NCBI RefSeq assembly: GCF_037975245.1
Contig: NC_092568.1
Coordinates: 18,869,001 to 18,933,000 of the forward strand
Length of the DNA stretch: 64,000 bases
Source of the DNA: Apostichopus japonicus
Taxonomy: Eukaryota > Echinodermata > Holothuroidea > Aspidochirotida > Stichopodidae
Direction of reading: 5' to 3'
The first letter of the stretch is position 1; the number at the start of each line of letters is the position of its first letter. The position numbers were made by a program, and so were the translations under genes. Shown here piece after piece: positions 19,314 to 32,040 of this stretch. The notes beneath the pieces were generated by a model. The model had not been told where the DNA came from. It did not search any database and saw nothing but the letters and a program-made list of their open reading frames with translations.

Positions 19314-22300
19314 CTATAACAAGTGAAAACAACATCATAAGTATAGCATGGTCTCAGAAAACCATGAAAACAATATTGAAGCAGTTAACATGAGGTTGTT
19401 ATTGCACTATAGAGAGAATAGAGCAAATTTGATTTCTAGATCTAGCATTGTGGACAGTAATTACCAGTATCCATGCACAAGGTCTATAGAGAATCAATGC
19501 AATTACAGTTGTACATGTATTGGCATCAATCAGTACTGAAAATTAGTTAAATAATTTAAGTAAGCAAACCCAATTAGGATCTTAATGCAAAAACCGTGGA
19601 ACCTATACAATTACTTTTGGTAAAGCTAGAATAATATTGATTTTTCAACTATCAGAACGATCTAATTTTAGCACAACATAAACATGACTGAGTAGAATTG
19701 GAATCTTTTTAAAGATTTATAAGCTTAAAAAATATTGAAAATATGTTTTCTACATGAACAATCACAGAGATTAGTCGAACCAGTCAGAACGATACAAAAT
19801 GATCCACTCAATCAAAATCTTACAGATTGCTCAAATCAGTCACAATTATACAGATTGATCTAATCAGCTATAATCATACAGATTTGTCCAATCAGTCAAA
19901 ATCATACAGATTTGTCCACTCAGCCCAAATCACATAAAATTGTTCATTCAGACACAACTATACAGATTGGTCCAATCATTCATAATCATAGAGATTGGTC
20001 CAATCAGTCACAATCATACAGATTGTGTCAATCACTCACGATCACACAACTAATCCAATCATACTTTTAGGCTTTAAGTTGCCTCCGCTACTTTCACATG
20101 TGACCAAAAAATCGCATCAGCTCTGCTTGATGAACATTTGGCAGATTGAGGTTGCTTCTTGTGTTACTGGTTTACATTTTTTTTTTCCGGTTTTGAAATG
20201 TGGTGCTTCAAAAGTACAGGTTTTATTACATCTCATATTGTCACATATCATTGTCTAGATATCCAGACTCACCTTGATATATTAGTTGAGATGTGCTAGG
20301 ACAAGTTGTTTTTCCCCATCGAGTGTAAATAACTCCAGCCTCAGAGGATGAACTTGATTCGGCAGGAGGGACAGGTGTGTCTGGAGGGCTCTGAAGAACA
20401 TGATCTAAAAATAAAGACAAATCATTCAATATTATTATCATATGGTTTGGTGATGTTAATGTAAATCGAGTTTTAGTAAGACAAACAATTAATGAATAAC
20501 ATTATCTAAAGATATGTCGGGCAAAAGTCATTCGTTGTTCTGCAAACAAACGTTCCATAAGTGGACACTTGAGCTATGATCCAATTCATTAACTGACATA
20601 TGCCACTGTTTATGTAAAGCCAAATGATCAATAAGTTATCCCCGCGATCATCTGAATCATCTTAAGGGATTTCCGGTTTTGTAAAATCAGTTGCACAGAT
20701 CAGACTTCCATGGATAGCTGTGCTGTGATAGCGTGCCGTTCTCAAGTTGCATTTTCCGACTAAAGCCTGGATATGTTTCTCTATGAGAGTGAAAGAATAG
20801 CTTAAAGATTGGCACATATCCCGGTGGTTCTATAACGCGGATGGGATGGCTATGTCAATATTTCACACACAGGAGAGACAGAATTGAGGTCGGGAAGATT
20901 TACTATGTAATTACTTGATATTATTTTCGGGCAATGATTTCGAATGGGACGATAAACAAGATGTGAGGAAGGAATGTGGAGAACTTAATGTTGTTTTAGG
21001 TTCAAGCAGGCGTAAAACCCATCATACAGAACAAGATGATGACCTGTAAAATATCCCAAATGTATCCTGTGATACTGATTTGAGATAAACATTTTAGAGG
21101 GATAAGTGAAAAGCGATGCATTATAAAATACAAATGTGTTGCCGTGAACAAATTGAAAAGTATAAGGAATAAAAAGCCATGGTGTTTTTAATTTCAAGGG
21201 AGGACTGTTCCATGCAATTTATTACTTGAAAGTTGAAATATTACTTTCAATACAGTATGGGCTTGTTAATTCTCAGAAAAGGCAGACTGCTTTAAAGACT
21301 TCCGTGTTGTCTAAGAAACATTGGAACATAAACATACTACACCGAAATGAACTGGGTTCGCATTCCATGACAATATTTCATGTTCCAACAGACTCTTTCA
21401 CCTAACAACTGCAACGAAGTAAGTTTTCACATCCAATTAGCTGGAAATTAATCTTAACAGTTCCCCGATTCCTATGCAAAGTAACCCAGGCTGAGTACAT
21501 CTGCAATAAACATGTGGTAAGTCTTTTTGACTAACACATTTAATGATTGGTTGGAACTTGTGTGCCTTTGTCAAGACTGTAAGCATTTATTGGCAACAAT
21601 ACAATTAACAAACTAATGACCAATGAAAAAAATGTCGCCCTCACCAAAAGTGTATATTTAAAACTATGAGCTTGGCAAGAAATGCGTCCGTTGAAGATAA
21701 AAAGTTTCTTTAACCAATATGTCAACCCTCCCAATGTCAATATGGGGTGTAATATCTCTACAATTTTAAAGAAAGATGTTGAGCGAGTAAAGTAAAAAGC
21801 TGCTGAAAACAATAACTTATCAAATTAATGAACCCTCCCAAGGCAAATTTCTTGTTCAGAAGGAAGCAACACCTTAACATTTATGCGATGACATTTGAAA
21901 CAAACTATTTTAAAAGGCTATAAACATAACGTAATATTGGCCTATACCTGCAATGGGACCGAGTATGATCTGGTCACGGCCATCTCTACCAGGCATCCCT
22001 TGAGGACCAGGCGTTCCCCTGGGTCCTGGATCCCCAGGAGGACACATCACACATTGGCCCAGAAAATAAGAAGATTGCATGTTTGGGCTCATGAAGAAAG
22101 GCGACCCTGAAAGGAAAACAAGATTCTATACCAGTCAAAACATAAAACGTCAATTCCATAATAATATATTAACTATGACAACCTTTGGAATGTTCGATGG
22201 TTCTAAATGGACATGTGAGCTGTAGATTTAGCGTGTTAGCAAACGCAACATCTCGACGAATTTGTATTTTTCTTTTTATTGTCGAGTTACGCTAACATGG

Positions 22301-25300
22301 CATCTTGACGAATATGATCAACTTGTAAAGTTGTTAATTGCTCGTTACTTGACAACACGTCAAAACTACGATATCTAATATATTATCTATTATAGTAAAA
22401 CTTATGATCAAACTTCCCGTCATGTTTGTCAAGTTACGTGCAATGCAACAAGTCGATAAGTTGATCATTTCGCCAAGATGTAATATTATCGTAACTTGTC
22501 AAATCGACAAAAATAGTTCGTTGGTTTTCTTGCTAATATGCTGCAGTTGTTACTGTCTCGCCTTTTGCTTTAATCCAAATTCAGTACAAAAGATTTAGGT
22601 AAAATACATTCCCAAACCCCTTATGATTAACCACATGAATGACTCATTCTACGGATGCCACTTGTTACCAAGGGTTCACCTGCCTACATGATATCATGTA
22701 TCTAACTGAAAAAAATGAACATGAGGACTGACATGACAGCTTGACTACATATCGTAAGCCTACGTACAACAAGGTCGAGTTTGATTTCACAGATTGCGAG
22801 AAAATATGCTACCAAAGTTGATTTTGCAGCAAATGATAATAATGAAAGCAAATGAGCCTCACGGACGTACCTCAAGTAAGTGCAAGTTAATGTCCATATG
22901 CCTAATGTCTTGTTGTCATTGTAAATACATCAATTGAATGTTTGATACGTGTTACCGATTAAAGCGCTGAACGTTCACTGTGAATTCTCGCCTGCTCATA
23001 TAGTGTAAACATCTGGGTCGAACAGGTTTGAGAAGTATGAAAGCAAATGGACCACTTGAATGGCATTAATCTCTATTGTTATAAACTTGTTTCAAATAAG
23101 GCAGATGTGGTTCGTCATTGAGTATCGATAAAGTCCATTAGTGAGTTACGCGTTTGACATAACGGGGACTACTTGGTATTCCAAAAATGGAAAAGTATCC
23201 CCGGTATTCAATCATGGGAGAATAATCGAGAGATAGATTTTGCTGACACTTTATAACTCAATTAAATAATTATATAATGAAAAAGGCAGAATTTTAGTTT
23301 TGATATGTTATAATACAAAACAAAACAGACAACTTTGAGTCCAATAATGTTTCTGTAGCTATTCCAGTATTTTTCAAGATATGTTTCGTTAAAGATACTT
23401 ATTTCTGGAATATTCGTTTAGGCTATCTTGATGGTGACGTCGGATTCTCATGGCAGTTCTTAGTAGTTAATGTTCATACGTTGGTTTTGAGGTCAACCGG
23501 AATACGTTCGTTAAACTTCATATAAGTAACAGAGCACCCTTGGATGGCATTTAACACCATTTGTCCTTAATAAATTTGTAATTTATAAACATGTCATTTG
23601 AGACCATATAATCTTAATTTTTCCCATTGAGTTTTGTAGTGCAACCGAGGAACTAGTCCGATGGGCTGTATGCTAAACTAAAAGGTCCAGTCACTATAAC
23701 TAGTTTAAAGGTTCATTCCAAAAACAAACAAAAAATAAGTAATTGTGTTATAGGAATACAATCCTAGCAATCTTTGCCAACACATTTATGTCAAACAATG
23801 AGTTTAATTAGGTTCCTGCAAACCCTTGTGACCGCATGACTGTTTGAATGTTTTGCTTGGCTTACCACAAATGACACATTACAATAAAATTCATTCCACC
23901 TTCAGAGTGACAAGAAAAAACGGCTTTTAAGGAATTCGATGGCGCTAGTTTGAAACAGGGTGTTTTTTAATATGAAGTAATTATATGGCTCTTAAAGACA
24001 TCCGTAGATTCACTTTTAGGAGAATAGCGCCTCGTCAGGCCACGTATTCAGTGGACGGTGGCTACAAGCATGCTGGTCGCAGAGAGTGTCACCACCAATG
24101 GCCAAAGGCAAGGATTCACGCACGCCACCTAGTACGCTTCTGGTCGATTTGACCGACCCTCTGCGCATCCTCCCGGGTTCTTTTGCGACAACAAGGGAGA
24201 CATGGTATGGGATCCTAGGCCACAAAAAAGCACCATGCCACAGCCAGAGGTATTATCGCCAGAGGCCTGTCTTGAACCTTAGCCACGATTTACACTACCG
24301 ACAAGGAATGAGTCTTTCGTCACCCTCTATAGCATCGGCCATCACATCAGCTAGTAAATTATATGGTTGAATTAATATATAAAGACTTCAGCCTGGACTG
24401 CTGAAAGAGAAAAAGAATTTTTTAACGTGTATAACCGTTGATGGATTCGAACTCAGTTCATCAGGTTACCAGTCCACTGCTCTACCCACTGAACCTTGAC
24501 GAGTAAACTTTGTACTAGCTTAAATTGGTATTATTGGTTGGATACAAGCTATTGGTAACAGTGAACGACACTGCCTTCAACGAAATCTCTATTCATCCTG
24601 TTTTACTCCATTAGAACAACGGATCTAAATATCTTTATTTACAAGAAGCTCACGCTTGTCTTTGTTTACATTGCAGCAAGCAGTAAGAATGTCGTTCCTT
24701 CCAAGACGTAAATGTACAATAGGCTGATGCCCCGATACTATCGATGACTTCGGTGGAAGCAGTAAAAGATAAACGGATTCCGTGAAATCTTCTTATTCAC
24801 AAAAGGTTGCTTAAGATAATGCTCGCAAGAGAGTTCTTGCTGTAAGTTGTGTCCTTTTACAAATATATTCTATGCAGACGATCATGAACTGGAGTAAGCC
24901 TGTAAATTCAACAAACAATACCTATTCACATTTCAGTACCGTTTTGAATGAGGAATGGACATTGCTTATTAAGTCAAACACATTAACTTCATGTGACTAA
25001 TCTTATTGAGGGATCTGAATGGCTGGAAAGCACGGTTATTCGAAACCCGAAACAGAATTCATAGGGTTTTTAGTTTATGCAAGTCGATTGGGGAAACACG
25101 GGGAATCGGGAATTCGTCAACTACGAGACTTTGATTAGTCCGCAGTGACTTGATGTGCTTATTGATAATTTGAAAATGCGGCATTTTTGTGGATAGGCCC
25201 CCCCCCCTCCCCGCCCCCAAATGATTGTGTTCCACACATATACTGAAGTATGTATTTAGCTTAATACAAAATATTATAATCTCTTTATAAATATATAATT

Positions 25301-28300
25301 TTGATCTATTAGCAGTCAACTTCATCACGTCGTTTACAATTGTTGCATTTTGAAAGACTGCATGGTAATGAGGTTGGGACGGTGACGAGGACGGGGTTTG
25401 GATGTTTTTATAGCTTTTATATATGCAATACAAGTCAACACTATGACATGGTCGACTACATAATCACTCATATAAAGCATAAGTCATAGGAGGCAATAGC
25501 ATCCCTTTCATGGTCATAGCTACCCTCCCTTCGCCGCCGCCCTCCTTCCCATACCATTTGCCGGTACGTTACTGAACCATGAACATTGTATGTTAGATCT
25601 CTATGACAATGAAATATTCAATTGCATAAGTTTCCGATGAACAGCATAGAGATAAAGTTTCTTCTTTCTTCTGCTGATTTTAAAAGAGGTATTTGAATCG
25701 CCACTAAAAAAGAGTATAGGCTTGAAAATTAATCCAAAACGCATCCAGAACTCTGCTTTAATTGTTACCTCATTACCTGACCAAATTTATTCATGCAACT
25801 TATTTAATCTTGAAAAAACATCATTTTACAAAGTATTCTTTGAGATGTTGTACGTCTGAATCAAAAAGAGGGAATAAGCCAATGAGAACATGTGAACTAT
25901 AGAAACATTCTTTGCATTTCCTTTCAAGTCATCGGAGGATTAGAGATTACGTTGATCCAAGAATTATACTTCATGAAATGGGAGGAATGCTGAAAGGGAA
26001 ATCTTCTTGTAAGAAATTCCAACTGAAAATAAACACTCTATGCAATCATAAAAGAGCTTTATATGCTGCTTGATTCTTTCTATGGATTTGAAATTAACGA
26101 CATTAGATCGAAAGAAAGTGAATAATACAACCGTGGTCCACCTCTTTTCAATCTTTCAATAGCACGAACTACGATTGGCAGAGGCTTACTAGTAGGGGAT
26201 TCCCCCTAGCAGGGATTCTCCCATTTTGCGAATGAGTGAGGGGTAAACTAATGTACGTAACCAAGATGTTAGGAACTGGTATTACCATTAGGTAACAAGC
26301 AAATGTGTCACGCTCACTCCAATGCATGATAAGCAATTATTGGCTTGTTATCAACTTGAATCGTACTATTCCAAATTAGTTGACAAAGAAATAGAGAATT
26401 CCTGTAGCTAAAATTACAATTGCAATTAACAGATAGTAGTATACTTTGCATATGTAAGACATAATCCCGCCAGAAAGAATTCAAATCACCAAAATATTAA
26501 TTCTAACACACCGACACACACACACAAATTATTCATATGTAACGAATTTAATGGGGTTTTTGGTTACTGTTTGAATGGGTAAATCTTTGATAATATTACC
26601 GTCACGTTTCAATCTGCCCGACGTTTCACTGATTGACGTCACGCATTAAATTGTTATCAGATACCTTATATTTTAGAGTAACCTTTCAATGTGTTTCTGT
26701 CAGGATGTTTAGAATTCAACGCAAAAAAAGCAGTTTTCACATTACCACGTGTGATTGAACAATCTGATAGAAATTTTACCAGAAAATTTCACTTTTTGAT
26801 AAAGCCGACATAATTGTACATAAACACACTTTTATCATCAGAAAATCAGTTTTCATATCTGAGCTTAATTTGACATAATTGTTACGCAACTAACCTGGCT
26901 GTACATTTTGAAGCGGTAATAGATAGGTTATTAGTAGGCAAAAAGTATGTCTTAAATGTGAACTAACGGAAATATGGTTGTTGTTGTTGTTGCTTTGTTG
27001 CTTTCTCTGAGATATAAAGACAGCTTGTATGATTCTGGCCCCTGCTTCTGCTCAGAAAATTGCTCGTTTCCGAAATCAGACATGGATACAGATACTTAGT
27101 ACCACCCTAGGGAACTGGTCAATACTTTCGCCGAGTTGATAAAAAACCACCAAATTGTATATCGGCAGCTGATATACTCAGTCCCTACGTACTTATGTCA
27201 ACATGTTTATAAATAGGACGTATCATAACCTCGTGTTAATACACAACTGACGAAAGCGTAGGCAGTAAAAAGCAAATGGTGTGGGTGTTTGGTATTTTAT
27301 ATACATAGTAGATAACTCCTGCGCATCATATTTCCATACGATAGTAATAAACTATGGAATTGCGGAGTAAATTTCAGCACGGGAAAAACATGGGGTCGAA
27401 CATTACTTACGGGCAGTGGCGGACTGGCCACACGGGCATCTGGGCATGTTGTCACAAAATGCTTGAAAACTTTAATAAAATCTAAAACATATATTTTTGT
27501 CTATTTTTGTTTACGTTTTTATCTGTTCTCAGTTTAATCAAGTGTTGCTTCTGGAAAATTATTTTTGGGTCATTTTTAAAGGATTATGGTAACCTACAAA
27601 ATTGAGAAATATAGCACCATTTTGCATCTTAACTTTATAACCCCTCGGTGATCAGGACGGCGATCACTATGTAAGTATCATATCATGAATAATGGGCCGG
27701 TCAAGGTGGAAAATACCCGGGCCGGTTTTAAGACCCAGTCCGCCCCTATTAGGAGGTATGGGGGTACATGTGTTGAGAGGTAGGGGAGGGGTGAATAACT
27801 TAGAAGATTTAATATCACTGAAGAAGATACCACTAAGGTCAAGGTATTAACCTACACAGGCTCTTTAAATATATTATCCTTATGTTCATGATAGTGATAA
27901 CTTCCCAAAACAGCTTAAAATCTTATTTCAATTGGGGGAGATGTCACAGGTTCAGTTTAAGGTTTCATCTCACACAAGCTGAAGTCTTGATCAAGTCTAA
28001 AAATGACATCATCGAGCCACATGTACTTGAACTTGTTTATGTTTTCATTTTAATTTTACCATTTTAATTTTCTGCAACGGACATGGGTTTTGAAAATGTT
28101 GACTCTAAAATATTGAACCTTTTAATATGACCTAATGATGGCATTGGTTTCAGTCTTAACACTGATTACATTCTACCTTGATAATATTAAAAGAAATACA
28201 ACAGAAATTCTAATGTTTCGTATCCTATTGGCAATATGACATTACAGGTTTACAAAATGGCAGCCCCAGGCTCGATTTTTAAACCGTATCATATGCCCCA

Positions 28301-29337
28301 AACATAATAAAGTATTTTTTGTTAGTTCTTAGGGGAATTGTTCTTCACAAATATATTGTGTCCGCATTTAAGGCTAAAGACTTAGTTAATGAACCTTTTA
28401 ATATGGATCACAGTAAGTCATCTGTGACGTCACGATAACAGATGTTCTTATGCAGCTTTAGTATTCATTTATCTATATATTATATATCAAGTGTTTAGGT
28501 AAGTGAATTACCTTGCTCTCATTGAATAATGAAACTACTATCAACAATAACTGCAATACATCTAAGCCTGACAACTCTTTGGTATGTCACAATTCCAGAG
28601 ATAACGAAGATAAAATAACGTCTATTTATAGGAATCCTACCTGCATTGGCTTGTGGAGGTAATTGACTGCCTTCTGTTCCGATACTTCTTGTAACTCTCA
28701 TGTTGTCATCTTCCTAAAACAAGAAACCAAAAGATAAAAGCTAGATTGGAATGTTATTCAAATAGTTATTTATATTCAAATGCTATTTATAAAACACCTA
28801 TTGTAAAACAAAATCGATTTACATCAGCCAATATATTTTAACATTTAAACCATTATTACATTTTAAATGTCAGTATAATATATGCATGCAAAGAATACGA
28901 GAAAAGTTGCTTCTATACTCAATGTGTTCTAAAACCTCAAATAAGTTGCTATTCCTGAGATGAATGTATAGCTGTATAGTAAATATGATACGTGAAGGTT
29001 AGAATTGACTTCAAGACATACCAACAAAGAATTTAATAGAGACATTTTATGCTAGAGTATCTAATTTCTAAGGTTAACTTAAAACCCATTTTAAGAATTT
29101 TTCACAAAATACATATAATGAACAACAGAAAACTGACAGGTAAAAATTATAAGGAAAGTGGGAAAGAACCAAGAACGGTTTGGGCTAAAATAGAACTTTA
29201 ACGAGTGATCTCATGGTTTATACCATAACTCGGTGCCGTGCACCGAATTTCAAAGCTGGGGGAGGGGAATGGTGTGAGGGGCAAATTGCCAATTACCCTC
29301 GAATTGTTTAGGTAGGCTTGAACAAACATGTTACAAA

Positions 29338-29375
<38 letters not shown>

Positions 29376-29573
29376 GAAAATCGTTATGAGTTGGAAAATC
29401 AAGAACAGTGAAAAAACTTCCAGCCTCCACCGGGATTCGAACCCGGGCCTTCCGCTCTGTACGCGGACACCCTAACCACTAGGCTATCGGCGCTGATTGT
29501 ATGTCCAGAGGTTCGAAACCGGTAAGGAAGGTCGTAATTCCACTGTAGGCGTTTGTCACCTGTATCGAACGAG

Positions 29574-29624
<51 letters not shown>

Positions 29625-31577
29625 CATTTTTCGAAAACACACACGAGAAGCATACAACAAAATTAACAAATCAACACAAAAATGTTGCTTTCAAATATTT
29701 TCTTTTCATCTGAGCAAGCCAAGAAATTGAAAAATTATAGCTTCCTTTTTCATCAAATTCAGTTTCTCCTTAATGATAAGAATGTGAGGATCGACCACCA
29801 AGAAACAAAATAAAAAGGCACAAGTTGGCTTCCACCACTTGTTTCTTCCATATATCCACTCAAGAATTTTCCAAAAGTAAAACATATCAGCCAATTTAGT
29901 TGATTTAACCAATAAAATTGAGCAGGTGGTCTCCGTGAAACTAACCCACACCCTAGATACTGTGACTTTGCTATAATTGTACTTGTGCTTGGTTAAAAAA
30001 TTACACAGTAACTACATTTGACCAATGAGAACACTCATTATTAAGTCAAAAGAGCTAACTGTGGTACGACACCATACGGTTTACAAAGATTTTGATCTTT
30101 AATAATCTCAAATGACCTTTGTCTTCCATTACAAAATTTCAAGTTCTTGTAAACACTAAGGTCGATCTATATACCCCATTCAGATTTTTCAGATTTTGAT
30201 CTCCACTGAGTTCATATGACAATTGACATCTACACACACCAGTAGGGTTTGTATTCACTAAGGTGGATATAAAAATACCAAGCGTCAAATGCTTCCAAGA
30301 TTTATTTTTGGAGCATTTGTGGTTACAAGGTTTTAATACTTTGACCTCCATTGACCTGATCCAGCTACAAAGTACCAAGTTAATCCGAGCTTACTATGGA
30401 ATTGTCATGTTTTACGAGGGTTTCATACTTACTCTTATATACCTCGAATGACCTTTTATTTCCACAAAACAGTATGGTTCTCATAAATTAGGTGACTCCA
30501 AACATTCAGCATGAATGTCATCCATGTTTTACTATTGAAGTTATTGCGTTGTGGTATTCAGTAGCTGACCACTGGTAAGCTCAAAATACCGTTGACCTCT
30601 CTAACAACAACAGTGTCTTTGTATCCAATAGGGTGGATCCACAGAGCAAAATCAAGTTTCTCTTTTGTTGATTTGTTATTAAAGCAGCCCTGAAAATAGC
30701 ATTGATTTCGGAAATTACTTGAAATTTAAATTCAACAAGATAGTACATAAGCCTTTCATAGGCATATCAAGTTTAATTTCAATTAGTGAAGGGGAAAAAA
30801 GACAATTCTGAAATGTCTAATATGAAACGATTCTGACATTATGAAATAATGTTCTACTCACTGTACAGTTAAAAATAATGTTATGTAAAATATTTTTAGG
30901 GTAAGGTAGTAGGTTTGGAAACTAATAGGCGAATCGAACTTAAACAGTTCGTTCTACAACGTGATGTTATTTAGGGTTTCAGCTAACCTTTTGCTATATT
31001 TGGGAATATCGTAATTGTAGGTAAAAAAAATGCGAAATTTTTCAGTGAGTAGATTATGGCCAATGCGTTAAGCAATAGTAGCTCTCTGCATATGTATGAG
31101 ATCAACAAGTTGAGCAGGTTTTGGAGAAAGAAGTTTATTAAACAAGTTACTAGCATGATCAATATGTTTCGCAAGGTAAATATGACGAACCGCTTTCCAT
31201 TGCAAGAGCATTGACTTTCTGAGATGGACATTGTATCCACCAGACCAGACAGTTTAGCAGTATAACAACTGTGGTGAAATTTATGTAAGGTAGAGAGAAC
31301 GCAGAATACTTTAAGGTAGGCATTGTTTCAACTTTTAGAGTATACCAGTTTTGTGGAAATAGTCTTTATGTTATTTTTCCAAGTTAATCACGAATTTTGG
31401 TTATTCAGCAACCTCCTTCGTTTACTATATCAAATCATAAACACATCCACAACAACTGCATTCAGATGATGTACTTACCCCATCAATGACTCCATTGTCA
31501 TGCTTCTCACCGCCAAACGAAAATCCTCTGCAGCCAAGAATGACTACAGACAATAATAATGTTGTTTTCTCGAACAT
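19059..31577 (-). CDS. Short-chain collagen C4-like gene A (last exon missing)
   Basis: Exons on the minus strand: 31577–31479, 28713–28641, 22106–21948, 20404–20273 and 19313–19059, joined in frame (phase 0, then phase 1). They encode a signal peptide, a basic RVTR site, seven Gly-X-Y triplets and the first two parts of the C-terminal domain ([31 protein letters not shown]). The domain resembles that of short-chain collagen C4 of sponges and related invertebrate matrix proteins. The sixth exon, with the EWTLEYQGY start and CVVCTL end seen in B, C and D, is absent between 19058 and the receptor. Either this copy is 3'-truncated or it uses another exon. Secreted location is inferred from the leader; function is unknown. 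Confidence 0.8.
19764..20061. repeat. 28-bp minisatellite, gene A intron 4
   Basis: About ten degenerate copies of CAGATTGGTCCAATCAGTCA plus CAATCATA. Each good unit holds an ATTGG…CCAAT inverted pair. Confidence 0.9.
20273..20404 (-). CDS. Gene A exon 4: Pro/Ser linker and start of C-terminal domain
   Basis: 132 nt: [20 protein letters not shown] linker, then [20 protein letters not shown]. The Y-x-R-W-G-x-x-x-C-P block opens the short-chain collagen C4 domain. Confidence 0.93.
20405..21947 (-). other. Gene A intron 3
   Basis: 1.5 kb, closely matched in B (35485–37054) and C (46052–47627) and partly in D. No exon is recognised. Confidence 0.55.
21948..22106 (-). CDS. Gene A exon 3: mini-collagen region
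   Basis: 159 nt. QCVMCPP precedes seven uninterrupted Gly-X-Y triplets (GDP GPR GTP, then [12 protein letters not shown]), followed by QIILGPIA. Predicted residues are identical to those of B and C. Confidence 0.93.
23280..23700. repeat. Dispersed repeat family copy, gene A intron 2
   Basis: Shares ordered blocks with 5650–6250 and aligns along its length with 48950–49380. Confidence 0.6.
24434..24503 (-). repeat. tRNA-derived repeat (tRNA-Thr-like)
   Basis: On the minus strand an A-box-like GGTTCAGTGGGTAGAGC, a GACTGGTAACC anticodon region (GGT) and a B-box GAGTTCGAATCC are correctly spaced. There is no good acceptor stem, so it is a SINE head or relic, not a working tRNA. Confidence 0.6.
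27414..27747. mobile_element. MITE-like element with imperfect inverted ends
   Basis: Begins CAGTGGCGGACTGG and ends CCAGTCCGCCCCT, inverted copies of one another. About 330 bp, non-coding, with no clear target duplication. Also present in gene C intron 2 (52903–53239). Confidence 0.55.
28641..28713 (-). CDS. Gene A exon 2: basic cleavage site
   Basis: 73 nt: [20 protein letters not shown] then QANA. RVTR|S fits a minimal R-x-x-R convertase site; B and C have stronger forms. It ends in phase 1. Confidence 0.88.
29341..29372. repeat. (TA)n microsatellite
   Basis: Pure TA run at the tail side of the SINE at 29373–29497. Confidence 0.95.
29373..29497 (-). mobile_element. tRNA-derived SINE, gene A intron 1
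   Basis: On the minus strand a tRNA-like head (A box TAGCCTAGTGGTTAGGG, B box GGTTCGAATCC, ending CCCGGTGGAGGC) is followed by a body GGAAGTTTTTTCACTGTTCT…TTTTCCAACTCA and a TA tail. The same head and body occur at 33166–33285 in the other orientation. Confidence 0.75.
29577..29621. repeat. (TA)n microsatellite
   Basis: Pure TA run of about 22 units. Confidence 0.95.
31479..31577 (-). CDS. Gene A exon 1: start and signal peptide
   Basis: 33 codons from ATG 31577 (context AAATAAAATG): MFEKTTLLLSVVILGCRG is a typical leader, followed by a short acidic/Gly segment. Donor GTAAGT, phase 0. Confidence 0.9.
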
Positions 31578-31840
31578 TTTATTTCAGCAAAAACGAATTT
31601 ACATCCACAGAGAACACATTTAAATTAACATCCAGAGAGGCGAGTACTTGTTTTGGTTAAAGATATAGTTTCTTTAAAGCATCTGGCGATATACACATGT
31701 ATAGTAACTTCTGGCTGACATAATGCAGTAGACACCATCATGGATATAGACAATAATCTTTTAGCAATTCGAATACATTGGTTGTGATTGGTAGAAACCC
31801 AGTATCTATGGTCAAGACCAAAAAGCTTAACCAATGAGAG
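31578..31840 (-). promoter_or_regulatory. Putative gene A promoter with CCAAT boxes
   Basis: Upstream of the ATG, CCAAT boxes lie at 31777–31781 and 31787–31791 (reading CCAAT on the minus strand) and in inverse orientation at 31831–31835, about 200–255 bp before the start codon. The last two are kept in B and C. No firm TATA box; the TATATCTTTAA at 31658–31669 is not conserved. Confidence 0.45.
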
Positions 31841-32040
31841 GACTCATTCTTTACATTTTCGAAATACTTATACCAAGTATGGTAGCTGTCACATTAAACC
31901 ATCAATTCCATTCTATGTCAAAAAGGAGTGAAATAATTTACTGCAGTGGATCTTTCAGGGTTGGTTATAATTATTTACCGTGGAATGAGACAATCAAATC
32001 AAGGTTTACTTTGTTATTTACGAACCTATGAGATACAATC

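Larger units (their letters stand above)
22107..28640 (-). other. Gene A long intron 2
   Basis: 6.5 kb, nearly the same throughout as gene C intron 2 (47787–54199), while B and D have only the two ends. Contents: a dispersed repeat (23280–23700), a GC-richer patch (24040–24260), a tRNA-like repeat (24434–24503) and a MITE-like unit (27414–27747). Confidence 0.7.
28714..31478 (-). other. Gene A intron 1
   Basis: 2.8 kb. It contains two TA microsatellites and a tRNA-derived SINE (29373–29497); the rest aligns with intron 1 of B and C. Confidence 0.6.

Noticed and set aside
20405-20700. CRISPR array or bacterial operon features
   Set aside because: The repeats in the window are tandem minisatellites without spacers, and genes are intron-split animal genes.
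21895-22110. Plus-strand open frames opposite the mini-collagen exon (also in B, C and D)
   Set aside because: Antisense shadows of the exon; the minus strand has the Gly-X-Y pattern, splice sites and conservation.
24016-24370. Open frame in the GC-richer patch shared by gene A and C introns
   Set aside because: It stays open in both copies, but there are no splice sites or recognised domain, and the copies are too recent for conservation to mean much. Probably a repeat fragment.
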